From positions 23,436,001 to 23,500,000 of the forward strand of contig CM060732.1 of NCBI GenBank assembly GCA_030704615.1: DNA of 64,000 nt, read 5' to 3'. The notes beneath the pieces were generated by a model, which saw only the letters and a list, made by a program, of their open reading frames with translations, did no database searches and was not told the origin of the DNA. Positions 1 to 12,694 of this stretch are shown piece after piece. Both the position numbers and the translations under genes were made by a program. How positions within the stretch are numbered: position 1 is the stretch's first letter; every line of letters starts with the position of its first letter. Source of the DNA: Takakia lepidozioides (lineage: Eukaryota > Streptophyta > Takakiopsida > Takakiales > Takakiaceae).

Positions 1-365
1 AGGACAGTAGTCTCTACCATCCCATCCATGGATCTGTGCAAAAGTTGCAACACCACTCTGGTGTAACTTTTCAACCCACACCAGAGATATCAAGCATACC
101 GTTTACCTTCTTTATCTCCCTTTGGTATTCAATATGAAGAAGTTATTATCAATATCATCATCATCTCTCACTGACTTGCTCCTTGAACTGTTAATGAAAT
201 AGAGCCTGGTTCTACCCCTCAAGGAACTAGCAAGGCAAGACTGAGAGTCAGCCTTACCATGGATAGCTAGTGGTGGCTACATACATACAGCAGACCCCCC
301 AACATAGTGGACCAAAAGAATAGGCAATTGATCCAAATATGACCAAAATTCAAAGATGTGTTAAA

Positions 366-3300
366 TCAATGAGAGGGCGGCCCAGTCCCGTTCATCAAGG
401 TGGTGCTATTTTCCAACTGCTTTTGCAAGTTCCGGAGCTCTCGCCGCAGCTGTAATACCTCAGCAGAGACGTCGGTTGCCTTTAGCTCTTGTTTTAGCTT
501 CTTAACCTCCTGTTCCAGTGACATCACTCGCCTCTCTTGTTCGTTAAGAGTCAATAGCACATCACCATTGTCAACGGCCTCAGCCCTGTTGGCAAGTGAC
601 AACGCCTGCAAAACCAGAACCTACATCCTTAGAATATTGATGAGAAAAACAGGAACAATGATAGCTGGAGCAAGTATGTTTCCTCCTGACCAGTTAGGTC
701 ACTAACTCCTGAAAGGAGCTGGTAATAGCCACTAACACAAGGAGAGCAAGTTGGTTGCTCCATTCTCCACTTTAAGGACTGAAAAGGCCCTGGGTGACCA
801 AAAGGCAAGATTATCCCTGAAATCTAGATGGACAGCATAACATAACCTTGCCCATAGGGGATGCCCGGGACCATTTACAGTCTGGCTATGATGCACTACA
901 AACCAACTGGGTGGACAGATCAACAGCAGCAGCACTTAGATGCAAGGTGCTCCTAGAGCTACAAGAAAACCACATTCCTCCCTTCTAACTTATTCCATGG
1001 AGGGATCTGTCCCCTAAAGGGAAATGACCAAGACAGAAGTGGTGAACCTTTTCAAGAAGCACAATACGCTGGCTTTGGTTTCCCACTGAAATTTCGTGCT
1101 TTTGCACAGACTGGAGAACCTGTAGCAAATGCTGCCCCATAAACTCAACACAATGTTGCTCCAACACACCCTGCCGCCATACAGCCACCATAGCCCCCCT
1201 TAAAATCAACCCTCTGCAATAAGAGTTCACCCTAAAACTCATGATAATCCATTCTTAAAAGCAAATATGGATCCTGCACAAAATGTTAGGAATCTCCCCT
1301 ACACATTCAGTCTCAAAATATAATGTCTTTCCCCGCTTTCCTTTCCTGTACCATCCAAGAACCTCATGCGTACAGAGGGCCACCACAAGCGCCATGTGGT
1401 GGGAAAACAAATACGCACGCTCTTTGTCACATGGCTAAAACTCTCCCTACTAAAGCATAGCACACTCAACAAGCTACCCACCTGTGGCATTGTATACAGG
1501 CACCCAACTTGCTGGAACGGGCAATTCACCGATTTCATTGGGCACACAGTAAGACAGTGTTTGTCCATCTCGCCCCGTGCCACCATAGCCCCACATTGTT
1601 GTTTGCATGAAAGCAGCTTGAAGTGGCAGGATGCATCATGGGCAGTCGCATGCAGTGCTGAAAAGACATGACCACAGTTCTCATTTTTGCAAGTCACTGG
1701 CCTTAACAAGCACCTCATCTTGTGCTCAGCAAATTCCTCGTTGTTATCAAATTTCATCTCACAGTGATGGATTTTGCTGCGATCAACTCGTTTGAGCAAT
1801 GCCTTGGCCAGCACCTAAGAGCCACCAAAACAAGAAAATAAACATGGGAAGAGATGGAACCGAATTGGCTTGCATGTGCTAGAGGCAGAAAAAGGTCAAG
1901 TCAATCATTATCAGCTTCACAATGAACTCACACAAATATTCTGGTGCACCCTTGCAGATATATAGTACGACACAAAGGAACATGCAATCACCCTCATTCA
2001 TGCGTGCCTAAGCAAATCCCTTTTGTCTTCTACAACTTCACTCTATTCAAGTCAATTTTCTCTTTGCAGAGAACAACCAAGGCATAAAAAATAGATCCCA
2101 TATTTTCCCAACAACCACCTTACGAGTGATTTGATTCTACAAAGTTGAAACCTCCATCCCCAGGTCCTTCAGAGAATGATTTTCAGCAGATGTAAAGCAT
2201 CTGACTAAGTCAAAATAACAGTCAGAGGTTAAGCTGATCACAATTTTACCTCACGACGTCCGGTCATCCACACACCTGTGCGGTCCACCTCCTGGACAAA
2301 GTCATCAATCTTGTCATCCCTTTTTTCACTGTACAGTAATTTACTTGAAACCCGGGTGAAAAGGTTCTTCTTTGAGCGCACAAAACCCTCCAATATGTCA
2401 TCCACAACCTTCGATGGATTCGAGACCTGTTCAAGGAGCATGTGCCTCCAGAATAGTTCAGTATAGCCAATAATGATGAAAATACTTTGCTCTGGCACAG
2501 ACTTCATCACACTCCATGAACGACCACTAGCCAACATTCAACTATTAACTAATTCCTTCCATTTTCAGGTTCCAAGCCAAACCATGTCAGGTTCACCCAA
2601 ATGAAACAAAGGAATGGTGTAATGAAATTGATCCTTTCATGGTTTCTAAGCCAAGTCCAAACAACAGGACCCTTGGAATAAAATCCATGAGCAAGTAAAT
2701 ATTCTACAATGTGTTATTTATTACTACCCTAAAGGATATGTACTCTTCTGGTGATGTAACCAGATTCCCAAATACAACTACCTGGTTAATAATTACTTAA
2801 GGGCAGGGGCACAAGGCTACACCCCAGCCTGAACTGGACTGTAATGTCTCTCGCTAATGATACCAAAGGGTTCAAGCAAGTGATCCACTAACAGTTTGGA
2901 AGTCAAGGCCATGATGGAGTTCTCACCTGACCCATTCCCTGCGAGCTCACAACACCGCTCCCACTGGCATATGCCTCAGTCTGGTGGTGTAAGTACTCAA
3001 GCATCTCCTTCTTGACCTCTGGCAACACTGCGGCGGGCTGGCTGAAAGGGTCCCCAGCTGTCTTCTCCACACAGGCTGTGCCAAGGGTGACCAGCAGAGA
3101 ATGCGCAATGTGCTGCACTTGGTCCACCTCATAGAACCCACACTCTTGTAGAACAGGTGCTGCCGCCTGCTTTTCCTCCCCTGCAAATGCACCCAATGCA
3201 GTTTTTGTCTACACCTGAATGCTGAACTCTGAAATGTTTGTGGAACTAGTCACCCAATAACTGATGAGACCTGACATATAAGTGTGATGCAGTGTCCCTT

Positions 3301-4433
3301 TATCTATGTAAGAAATTTCAGCTCGCATTTTAGAAATTTCGGATTGTTGCCCCCCTGGGGTTACCTCGTCAGCCCCAGAGCCAACAAACAATTCTCTTTT
3401 TTGTGGCATAAGTAATGAAAAGGAAGTAACTGCGATGAGACAACCTATGACCGAATGGCACACTAAGGTATAGTCACTGACAAACCCTTCATCTGCGGAT
3501 CACGTGGGCGCCTATGAAGAACCTACAAAAGAAACTTCAAAACCCAGAAATCCTGTCAATGAATTCTTCACCAAATCTGGCAAGGTCCTTCCACGACAAA
3601 TCACAGCTGTCATGGAGTCACCCACTTGGAGGTTATCTCAGAATGAATCATTCTGTCCACGCACTGGGTCTGGTTGCAATAATTTGGTGACCTATCTCTG
3701 TGTAGCAACGACTGAGTGCATCATACCCTCATGATAGGAAAGACATTGGTTCTCACTGTTTTTTAACAGCTGATCTGTATATCCAGTACAACTCTATTAG
3801 AGAAGTTCACCTTTAAATGAAAAGGGGCTCAGAAGGCAAAGGGAACTGTTATAATTTATCCCCCAGTCCCGGGGTAACTATGGGCTACAAGTTCTTAGTG
3901 GTTCAGACGTCAATGCGAAAAGAAGATGTGCCTCCCGTAGGACCTCGGGTGCTCATTCAGCTACTCATCAGATAGACTCAGAGCTTCCGATGACAGTCCA
4001 CTTCCCAGTCTCAGTAACACTTAGGTGCTTAGCATAGAGGGTAAAGAGGCTGGGTCATGGCTTACTCATCAATTCAAAGCCTTCCTTTCATCTTTCTGTG
4101 TGAGATATAGCGGTAAAGAATGATTTCGGATCTGACAGGCGATTATGACATTGAGAGTGACCTTCCACAAGAGACTCCACAGTAAGCGCATGGCAACAAG
4201 GGCCCTAGGAACTCCTCCGATCCCAAACGCCCACCGACCACAAGCACAAAATGCTTTGAAAATTTACAAACCGAGAAACAACCGTAGGTGTTCCAAGGCG
4301 CACAGAGGATCATTCAGGCTTTTCAAATCATGTCTAGGCTGTTGTTGACCTTCAAAATAGCATCCAAACACTCACCTCCTCCATCACCCGCAGAAGGTCC
4401 GAGACCTCCTCGCAGCGATCCAAAGGACAGCAT
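366..4433 (-). CDS. TRAF-type zinc-finger protein with C-terminal coiled coil (At1g09920-like)
   Basis: Six exons fit GT-AG sites and keep one frame: 4433-4376, 3180-2927, 2426-2250, 1814-1482, 1170-1048 and 605-366, giving about 394 aa. Residues 20-104 hold a conserved helical segment (VDQVQHIAHSLL, KKEMLEYLHHQTE). Residues 105-163 hold the DKIDDFVQEVDRTG block. Residues 175-265 hold a Cys/His-rich TRAF-type zinc-finger region (HCEMKF, CKNENC, DKHCLTVCPMK, NCPF). The last exon is a Leu/Glu/Lys-rich coiled coil ending in a short Ser/Pro tail. This order matches the plant TRAF-type zinc-finger-related family of At1g09920, whose biochemical role is not well defined; a scaffold or ubiquitin-related role is inference. 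The start at 4433 is chosen because exon 1 ends in phase 1 and only this frame joins exon 2 correctly. The N-terminus is the least certain part. Confidence 0.9.
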
Positions 4434-4437
4434 CAAT

Positions 4438-4473
4438 TCAAATGGAGCCTGTGTCACTGCCCGCAGCGCTCAT
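4438..4473 (-). promoter_or_regulatory. Upstream ORF in the TRAF-type gene leader
   Basis: An ATG at 4473 opens an 11-codon frame closed by TGA at 4440-4438, four bases before the proposed main ATG at 4433. If the transcript starts upstream of it, this short uORF could lower translation of the main frame. No TATA box position was determined for the gene. Confidence 0.35.
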
Positions 4474-7300
4474 CCCCCCAACCGTGACGCGCTACTGCTG
4501 TGGCACCACTTGCCTCCCACCATGCAGGACATGAACAGAAAAAGACAATGGAGGGTTTCATGTATCGGCTGACACCAAGTTGTACAGGTCAGATTAGAAC
4601 TTGCTCCCAGCTAATCAACTCCGTGGTTCCAACCACTACAACACGAAAGCAGGTAAAGCCGGGAACACTCCCCGATGTGCTGAATTCCAAGCCTGTTCCC
4701 GGTGTATGTGACTGGAAGCACAGAAAAAGAGCTAATGACATATTGTCGAAGAGAACTTCTCCATTCCCTCCCACCTGTCCCCAAGATAATGAAGAGGACG
4801 AATTGAGAAACTTGCAACACCCCAACCAGACCCCTGCGCCTGGATTGGTGCCGCGTCCTAGGCAATTGACTCCAAACAAGCCTACAGATGCCTCAATTCT
4901 GTGTGCTCCAACCCGTGCCAGTCTAGTGGAAACACTGAAACTCTACTAATTTTCTGAACTATTCGAGCATCGCTTCACATGTGAGACAGCAAGGGAGAAA
5001 CACTGAGCAGGAGAGAAAAGCAACTCCCTCTCAGCTTTGAAATTTCCCCAAAAACAAATCCCTCGAAGAATTGAAGCTCTCTCAGCTTCACGCATGCAGA
5101 TGCTCCTCCCCAGGCAGATTTCAGGCCAAGCTCGATCGAAGCCAACCCGAAGCAGCTCCCACAGACAGGCCCTAGAGCGAGAAAACAGAGAGTGCGGGAA
5201 GGAGACCTTCATATACGTGCGCGCCTCGACCGCGGTCAACCGCGCGGTACACCGACGATTGCACTGTGCTCAATCCGGATCCTTCTACAGTACTGCGGTG
5301 AACTGCGTGGAGCACGGATATGTGACAGAGTTCATCCAAATCCGCACGAGGCAGTAAATATCTCGGACCGTGGATGACTAGTAATTAGCGTCGACTTGGA
5401 AACGAGTGATAGCCGGTCCGGCGAAAGAAATGGCGATTGGGCTAAAGAAAGCGCCGTCCAGTGCGTGAGGCGCCGGAACCGCGCGGCCGGGCGCGTGCCC
5501 GCCACATGGCCCATATTCGTACGTACTCGCCTCACAAAGTACGTATTCATATAGAGTCACGTTGTGGGGGGACAAATGGATGTCCGGATGACGTGGCTCT
5601 GTCACACCAAAAATACATCTGCTGACGGACGTCGGGCAGCGACAGACGGCGACAAACGTTGTCCATAAAGGGAAACCCTAACCGCCGCCCGCCGCCGGCA
5701 TATCAACGGCCCCGAGTTTCGTGCCGCATGTGCCTGTTACTGATTATCCACATACGCCAGCGTACAAACCAGTGGGTAAAAACATTACGGATCGTGGCCG
5801 GGGGGGGGCCCTACACATGTTTGAATGCGGAAAGCACGGTGAGACCTGAGCAGTGCCGTTAGGGCTGCTGGTAAGCATGGGCAGGGTGTGGAGTCTGGAG
5901 TGGCATCAATTGAGCAAGGGTGGTAGGGTAACTTAGTAAGTAGTGTTCAATTGAGATGAACCACATGTGAGGATTGCTTGTGGGCTATGGATTGGTTGCA
6001 TGGAATGACATAACTACTAACTGCCTTAACCCTTAAACGCCCGCTGGGCCCATTTTGGGCTTCCCACATGATGTAAATGGGTTTGGAGATCGCACATGTT
6101 ACTCAAATCTGGATATTAAAAATGTATGGAGACGGGCTCCCCGTGTAGGTCTCAGATTTGGAAGGGATTGCCCTAATTCAGGATGAGTAATTTCATATAT
6201 ATGACGTCAACCGAAGCTAGCGTAAATAAGAGCCTCTTCCCCCTTGCGGGTACTGCCCCCTTACAAGAGTAATCTCACTTTGAGTGAGAGGGGTCACTAC
6301 CGGCTCGCTCCTCAGTTGTGCACTTGTCTTCTGGTACTTTGCGTTTGGCTCCTGTGACTTCGCGCGCTTTCTTACTTTGTGTGGAGTGTTTGCAGGTGGC
6401 CATTTTGTGTACAGGGAGCCATTGTGTCTTCCTTTCTTGCGTGTGCATTACAAGCAGCCGCCATCAGTTAGTATGTAGGAATTTGAGGCATATCTAATAT
6501 GTTTGTGAGATCTTCACTTTGTGTTGTGCTTGAGAGAGTGTGTGCAGAGAAGGTGGAAGGCAAAAGGAGAAGGAAGGCTAAGGTCTCTTCATTGCAACAC
6601 GATTATTGTTCTCCAATAGACGGCGTCTGTTAGAGAGAGTGGACAAGGTTTGTGCATGTGCTATGTGTTCTGGAATATTCCCCATCCTCCGCATGCGCAT
6701 TTAGCTACTAAGGCTGCTGTCATCACAGTTCCCTAACCAATGCACCCTAATTTTGGATGCACCACTTGAGCAAATTGGTCAAGTATGGGAAGACTTGCTC
6801 AAGTGATGCAGTACCCTAACCGATTATGGTGCATCGGTTAGGGCAGCCATGGCTCTTGCAAGAGCCCACATGGATAAGGTAAGACATAAAAAGAGGGTAG
6901 AAATGAGTCTTTCCAATATGGGGAGGTACATCAGAGTGCCGAGGTGGTAGTTGGAGATCAATTGGAAGTTCTAATGGCGTAAGCCAATCCCCCAAAGAGA
7001 CTCTCTCTCGCATGTCGCCGCCGAGATCTCGGGCGTTGACAAGGGCCTCTCTGCGAGCCCAACTGCTCATATCAATCTCAGCTTGGTTTGGCAAGCAACC
7101 TCTCCTCAAGATAGTGCACAGCTCTTGACATCATTGGTGATTCCAATTTCGGCCACCATTGCCTCTGAGCATGCGCCTCTGGCATGTTTCTTTTTTTCCA
7201 TCTTCAAGTTTTATTTATTTGTTTGACTGTTTAATTAATGTGTCTTTGATTTTTTTGCTCAAGTGTTGATATGTGAGGGTCTAACTCACTTTAATTGGGC
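4474..7300. other. Upstream/intergenic DNA without a supported gene
   Basis: The part nearest the TRAF-type gene (to about 5.7 kb) should hold its promoter and leader and is locally GC-rich around 5,400-5,520. Frames of up to about 150 codons exist on both strands, but none shows a recognisable domain or splice pattern. From about 6.0 kb the DNA looks like plain intergenic sequence. Confidence 0.4.
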
Positions 7301-7677
7301 ACACCCCGCCAACTTGCACCCTTGAGAGGCCTATTGTAATTGATGAGGGGGCTGCAGAGAGACGTGGACAAAGAAAGAAAAAGAGTGAGGCTAACATTGG
7401 GAGAGGGAAAAATCCGGTAAGAGAGAAGCCCCACCCAAGAAAAAACGTCGCAATGACACAGCCTTAGAATTGTTGAGTATTGACAAGGAGATGGGAGAGG
7501 GTAGTAGTGCACTTGGAGATGACAAAGGGGAGGGTTTGGGACGGATGCATTGTTCAAGGGAGGGAAACGAAAGAAGGGTCGAAACAAGAGAGGGCAAATG
7601 GAGGGAACTGTCTGGAAAGTCCACCCTATATTGTAGTGAACAACAACGGCTTTCCCAATGGAGAGTATTGAAGAAGA

Positions 7678-7702
7678 GGTTTAGGGTTTAGGGTTTAGGG
7701 TT
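7678..7702 (+). repeat. Short interstitial telomere-type repeat (TTTAGGG)n
   Basis: Three consecutive GGTTTAG units, the Arabidopsis-type plant telomere repeat, lie in an otherwise non-repetitive stretch. Such short interstitial tracts are common in plant promoters (telo-boxes) and at repaired breaks. Confidence 0.8.
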
Positions 7703-7782
7703 CACTAGAGATTGTCTTCCCAAAAGCGGCCGGTGGTTTCCTTGTCATGCGGATTAGCAACAACAACCATGGGAGCTAATTT

Positions 7783-8570
7783 GTACGGGGTTTATAGATG
7801 AGTTGGAGAGGATGTTTGGGGGTCGTTGGAGTGAGACCCGATTGATGGAGCTCATTGGAAAGAACTTGAAGGACAGACGATACCAAGCTCGCAGGGAGAA
7901 TCGGCAAGCAATGAAGGCCAAAGTCATTCCCATAAAACCTACTATGGTGACCAAGGTTTGATACTCAAACCTTGATCCTTTCTCTTTTCATATGTGGTGA
8001 AAAAATAGAATGTATACTTGTATTTGAAGAGCTAAACTGTGGTGGTTGGTCCATGCGTAGGAGTCTTGGGAGGTCCTCATGATTGCCGAGGAGACCGATG
8101 CCAAGAAACATAACCAATTTGCAAAGGGATGTGAGTCAGCCACCTTACGCCTAGAGAAGGTGGATATACACAGGCATGGTGCAGGAGAGGTTAAGTTGTT
8201 CACCACCCACTTTGTAAGCTCTTCAATATCTTTACATGTCAATTTGTTCACATTTTATTTATGTCTATATTTTTTCTTTCTATATCTATAACATACACTA
8301 ATTTAATTTGTTTATACTGTGTAGCATCGTAGGTTTGGGAGATCCCCTACAAAGGATGAATTGGAGCATGCCAACTCTGAGGGGTACCCGATCCCTATTG
8401 AGCACATACAAGCGGCTAAGGTCGCATTTGGGGAGCCTATGGGACTAAAGTTGCATATATGGGAGGTAGTCAGAGTAAGGATACCCACGAGGTTGAGGGT
8501 GAGGTTGGTGAGGATGAGGATGAGGATCTTTTAGATCAGTACGACAACACGCCCTCGGAGACATTGTAGG
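7783..8570 (+). pseudogene. Possible CACTA-type transposon-associated gene fragment (Transposase_24-like)
   Basis: Three coding-like blocks can be linked by GT-AG sites. The first, about 7,783-7,955, has GRWSETRLMELIG and a basic RRYQARRENRQ segment. The second, about 8,071-8,213, has KKHNQFAKGCESA and ends at GTAAGC. The third, from 8,325, has GRSPTKDELEHA. The order (basic helix, conserved middle, then GR-PT-DEL) resembles the plant Ptta/En/Spm Transposase_24 family. No start codon or complete frame was found and the third block ends after about 50 codons, so it is at best a fragment. The assignment rests on motif shape only. Confidence 0.35.
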
Positions 8571-8769
8571 GATATGCATGCATAGTGTATTGGACCTACT
8601 TGTCCATTTGAACCCCTCTTGGGGTCAGATGTAATTTCCAATTTATGTTAGATTTAAACAACTATCTCAAGAGCACATTGGTTATACAAGGGTATGCATG
8701 TATAATCCGAATTGCGTTTGGGACGAATATGAATTTTGTATAAACAAAATTTTCGGTCTGTATTCAAAA

Positions 8770-10110
8770 CCCAGCCCTAGGGGGTCACTTACGCCGCTCC
8801 ATTTTATCAATTGTTTCATCAGAGCGACCCCCTGGAGATCGTTTTACAGCTACTAGGGTAGTCTGTGCCGTTGGCCCAAGTGTCAAGTGTCATCTAAGCC
8901 CCTATGTATGCAAGTGCGTCTCCTATGTCGAGGCCCAAGTGCAACCTCTAGGGTAGCTTCTGCCGTGTCATCTAATTCCAAATGCATTTTTTTTCCACAG
9001 AGCCTACGACCAGATTTGAACCAGAGACCTTTCCCTTGATATCTCTCCTCTCGAGGCTCCAACCATTGTCCCAGGAATTCCCACTTTGCTATTTTTCGGG
9101 AATTTCCAGCGACCCAAAGTACTTGAAATTCCACATCTCCCACACCGTAGGTCCAAAAATCATGAGACCAAGCCCGTGCACCCCTCCTCGTCGAGGGCTT
9201 TCCAACGGTACCAAGCACGAGAGCTGGGGCCTCGCAGTTGGGGACATCTCAAATCTACAAAACAAACAAAACAAACAAAACAAATCAAATCATATATTGA
9301 TTTGTAGTTGTTTTTAAAGCGACCCCTGGGGTCGTTTTGCATCAATTATGGGTCGTTTTTTTGAGCGGCTCCTGGGGTCGTTTTTTTTTTTTTTGGTTTT
9401 TTAAATAACAGGGGACAGTGCCCCTGGATGTGGTTTTATCGAGGGTCGCTTTACAAGTGAATTCCCTTCATAGACTATTTTAAAATAAATTACAAATTAA
9501 AATAAAAAATTCATTGTCCCGCTTTTTTAGAGGGGGTCGCTTTTGCATATGCATTATTGTTTCTGAAACATTAAACAACAAATTTTTAAGAAATGACTGT
9601 CCTGTCGCTTTTGCAAAGCGACTCCCTTGGGTGCTTGTGCATTCTCTCATTCATTTTTTTATTTTAACAATTAAAAAAAATTAAAAAACAAAAATGGCTG
9701 TCCCGATCACTTTTTAAGAGCAACCTTTTGTTATTGTCTCCTTCATTTTTTATTCTTAAGAATTATATAATATTTTAAAAAATAAAAATGGCTGTTCTGT
9801 TGCTTGTTTAGAGTGACCCATGGTGTCACTTTGGCATTGTTTCCTTTTTATTTTAACAATTAAACAATATTTTTCTTAAAAAATAATTGCAGTCCCATCG
9901 CTTTTTTAGAGTGACCCCCCCTGGTTCCCTTGTAGAGGGCTATTTTTCTACTTGGTTAGCGACTTTCAGGGGGTCACTTTTTGGGGCTTGCCGGGCTGGT
10001 TTGGAGCGACCCACACGGGGTTGCTCTAACTTCGCCAAAAACCTGACGGCCTCATAATGACGCCGGAGTGACTCCTGGGGCGTCACTTTTTATGACTTTG
10101 CTGGGGGTCC
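8770..10110. repeat. Repeat field built on a GCGACCCC/GGGGTCGC palindrome, with ~100-bp tandem units
   Basis: Short inverted motifs of the type AGCGACCCC-TGGGGTCGCTTTT recur throughout. From about 9,480 to 9,960 they sit in roughly five degenerate tandem units of 91-104 bp. Each unit has an A/T-rich part (TTTTAACAATTAAA, AAAAATGGCTGTCC) followed by TCGCTTTTTAGAGCGAC and a CATTGTTTCCTTCATTTTTT tail. The TCGCTTTT-type core recurs near 9,605, 9,709, 9,800 and 9,898. No coding potential was seen. A degraded satellite or transposon-internal repeat is the likely nature. Confidence 0.7.
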
Positions 10111-10989
10111 GAAAAATGTCAAAAAAGACTCCCTGCTGTTATTTTGGGATCATAACCTTCCCCCCCCCCCTTTTTCGTTATCGCAATAGTGTTTCATCTA
10201 CTTGATGGTCCTTGCATACATGCCGATCTCATTAGTAGCTGGGACATGCTACAATTTGATGTAGGCTGTGTGTTTCGTAGGTACTTGTAGGTGTCACGGT
10301 TTTAGTGATGGTTAACTAGAATTACCTACTTCTAGTTAACTAGGACATTTTGGATATTTATATTTGTATTTTGTATGTTGGGACTTCATTTGGTTTCACA
10401 TGCCAAGTGAGGTGTCAAACTTCACTTGGGACATGGGGATGGTTTTCCCCTTGTGAGTGTTGAGGAGGGCTCATCTTCTTGTAGTGATAATGAAAGTGAA
10501 CACAATGGAAACACTCCACTCATGAATCCACTCAATCACATAAACTAAGTCAAGCCAAGGGCACCATTGCTAAGGGAATCCACCCTACAAAACCCTCAAC
10601 ACACTCCCTCTCAATACCTAGAGATTGTGGCATAACTTTCTAGGATTGTGTGCTTAGAATGTATGGTGGACAGCGATGTATGTTGTGGCACGATGCTTAG
10701 GTGCACGACATAGGCACAAAGGGTGCAACTAGAGGTATTCAATTTTCCTCGCTTCCTTCACACCTTTTATTTCCAGCACTTATTTTTCGGGTAGTATAAA
10801 TAAGCTAAGGACCGTCAATCCTCCTTTCGGCCTTCGAAACTTGCTGACCATATTATAGTCGTACGTAAATAGATTGACCAATCTTGAAAACATCAGAATA
10901 GACAACATTGCGGTCATGTGCTTGGTCTGGCAACCTCAGTTGAGGCAATGTTACTCTTAGTTGTTTTTTTCAGTTTTCTTTGTTTGTTA
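10111..10989. other. Intergenic DNA, nothing recognised
   Basis: No frame with protein-like composition, no clear repeat and no RNA gene was seen. It holds a C-homopolymer at about 10,160 followed by a T-tract. Confidence 0.4.
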
Positions 10990-11530
10990 TCCAAATTATG
11001 TAAGCTAAATGGTGGCTTCAACCCATTGCATTAGGTAATCAGTGGCTACAACAACGTAGGCATGTCCTTTAGATGTGGGTTTTAAAGGTATGACAAAATC
11101 GAGTCCAACCCGTGCAAAGGGTTCTATTACTGGGATGCACTACATGGGGAGTGGAGCTTGGGTCCTAGCCAGTACGGTCTTAGCATGACATGACACACAA
11201 TATTGCGCAACGTAGGTAGAGACATCCTTCACTAAGCCCTTCCAATGGTACTGCTCCTGCAATTTTTTGACTGTTCTGGTCACTCCAAAATGTTCAGCAA
11301 ATGATGAAATAACTCAAGCAAGGCAGGCCGTAGGGGGAATTTCCACAATAGTTGAACCTTCCAAAGTAATAATTCTATAAAATTTCTCTTCATTATTCCT
11401 GTAATATGACAAATGATAGTCGACTTGCCTCATGAGCTGCTTGAATATGCCACTAAGGTAAATGCCGGTCTTGCCCTTGTGAAATAGAGTAGCGTACAAT
11501 GGATCATCGGTACCTGCAACACTCACCGCA
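10990..11530 (-). pseudogene. Ty3-type retrotransposon integrase fragment, decayed
   Basis: On the minus strand, a frame at 11,526-11,314 leads into a zinc-binding-like segment (YHWKGLVKD, then CVSCHAKT) at about 11,250-11,160. This is followed by an integrase-core start (FARVGLDFVIPFKP, then YVVVATDYLMQWVEA) at about 11,110-11,010. The order H2C2 zinc finger then the first catalytic-Asp segment is that of Ty3-type pol. Stops and frame changes separate the blocks and no LTRs were recognised, so it is a relic. Confidence 0.7.
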
Positions 11531-12336
11531 GGTTAGTGTAGGAGAATGGAAAATGTCTACCCCCGTTGTCTTCCCTTCTGAGTATCCTAACTTCTTTTCA
11601 GATCCAGGTTGCCTATGAGGTTGCAAGCAGGCCTTAAGAATAGCTCAATTCCCTTGTCAGAGTTATTCTTCCTGGCAGGTAGTATCAGGTGCTTCCATTA
11701 TCATGATTCCACAATTGTGATATCTGATATAGTGCACGTCTCGTTGCTAGTCCCCCGCACTCTGTCCTTTGATATGATCTATTTGAATATTCTTATGTCT
11801 ATTCGTGCAGGATGTGCCCAGACCACTGCTGCTTCTACTTCCTAGCTTAATGATTTCTTTGATAGTTCTGCGTACTAGTCTCCAGCATCACCATGTAAGC
11901 ATTTGGTGTTTCTACCACATATAGTTTTGTCCTCCACTCACCTTGCAGATGAGGTTTTTTCACATGAGTTTTTTCATCCCTTTTGTATCGGATGCTTTTA
12001 TCTTTTTGATAGTTCTTTTAGTGACCATTTCAGTTTTTGAAGTTTGAACCTCCGCTCATGGGAGCTCGCTTGTTTCCATAGCCAACATGCATCACATATG
12101 TGGGGCAAAATTCCACCCCTAGCTTTATTCCTCATAAAAGATGGATGAAAAGGGACAAAGGCAGGCTGATATTACTAGATTTAGGGATTTGTCTTACCCT
12201 AACAGCTAGTTTAGAATCATGATTAGGATTTCAGCTGGTGAGGTGGCAAGTTGGGTGATGTGATGTGAATGTCCCCTATAACTTTGTCACATGGCCTCTT
12301 GTTTAGATTCGGTTTCCATTCTATTTGACCAGGGAG
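11531..12336. other. Intergenic DNA, nothing recognised
   Basis: Only short frames without recognisable motifs are present. The stretch ends at the target duplication of the hAT-type MITE. Confidence 0.35.
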
Positions 12337-12344
12337 GTTATGTT

Positions 12345-12694
12345 CATTGTGGGGCGGTTATTTAGATTTCTCTCTAATACCCAACGGTTATCCATCCGGT
12401 ATATATGTATATGACTGGTGGAGGTGAAAAAATGAAGTAACCGGTCCAATTAGGAACCAGCGGAGTTCAGGCTCTCAAATAATCGACCAAATAACCTTTT
12501 AAAGAACTGCCCAATACCCATGGTTATTTGATGAAAATCGCCGGTTATTTGAGGTTTTTGCAAGTAACCGCAACTGCAAGTTATGCCTAGCCATAAAAAA
12601 TTAATAACCGCAACCGCAGGGTTAATAGTTTCCTAAAATTTGAAGCAACTGGACCCGCCGGTTATGAAAAAAATCAAATAACCGCCCAACACTG
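12345..12694. mobile_element. Non-autonomous hAT-type MITE, copy 1 (350 bp)
   Basis: The right end is AACCGCCCAACACTG and the left end CATTGTGGGGCGGTT is its diverged complement; CAGTGTTGGG-type termini are typical of plant hAT elements. The element is flanked by a perfect 8-bp target duplication, GTTATGTT, at 12337-12344 and 12695-12702, the length hAT transposases make. The interior has no coding capacity but repeats GGTTATTT/AACCG subterminal motifs. The last 24 bases, complemented, are identical to the first 24 of copy 2 at 54,052. Confidence 0.88.

Noticed and set aside
4500-4949. 149-codon plus-strand frame upstream of the TRAF-type gene
   Set aside because: No motif, no splice support, and it overlaps the probable leader and promoter of the minus-strand gene.
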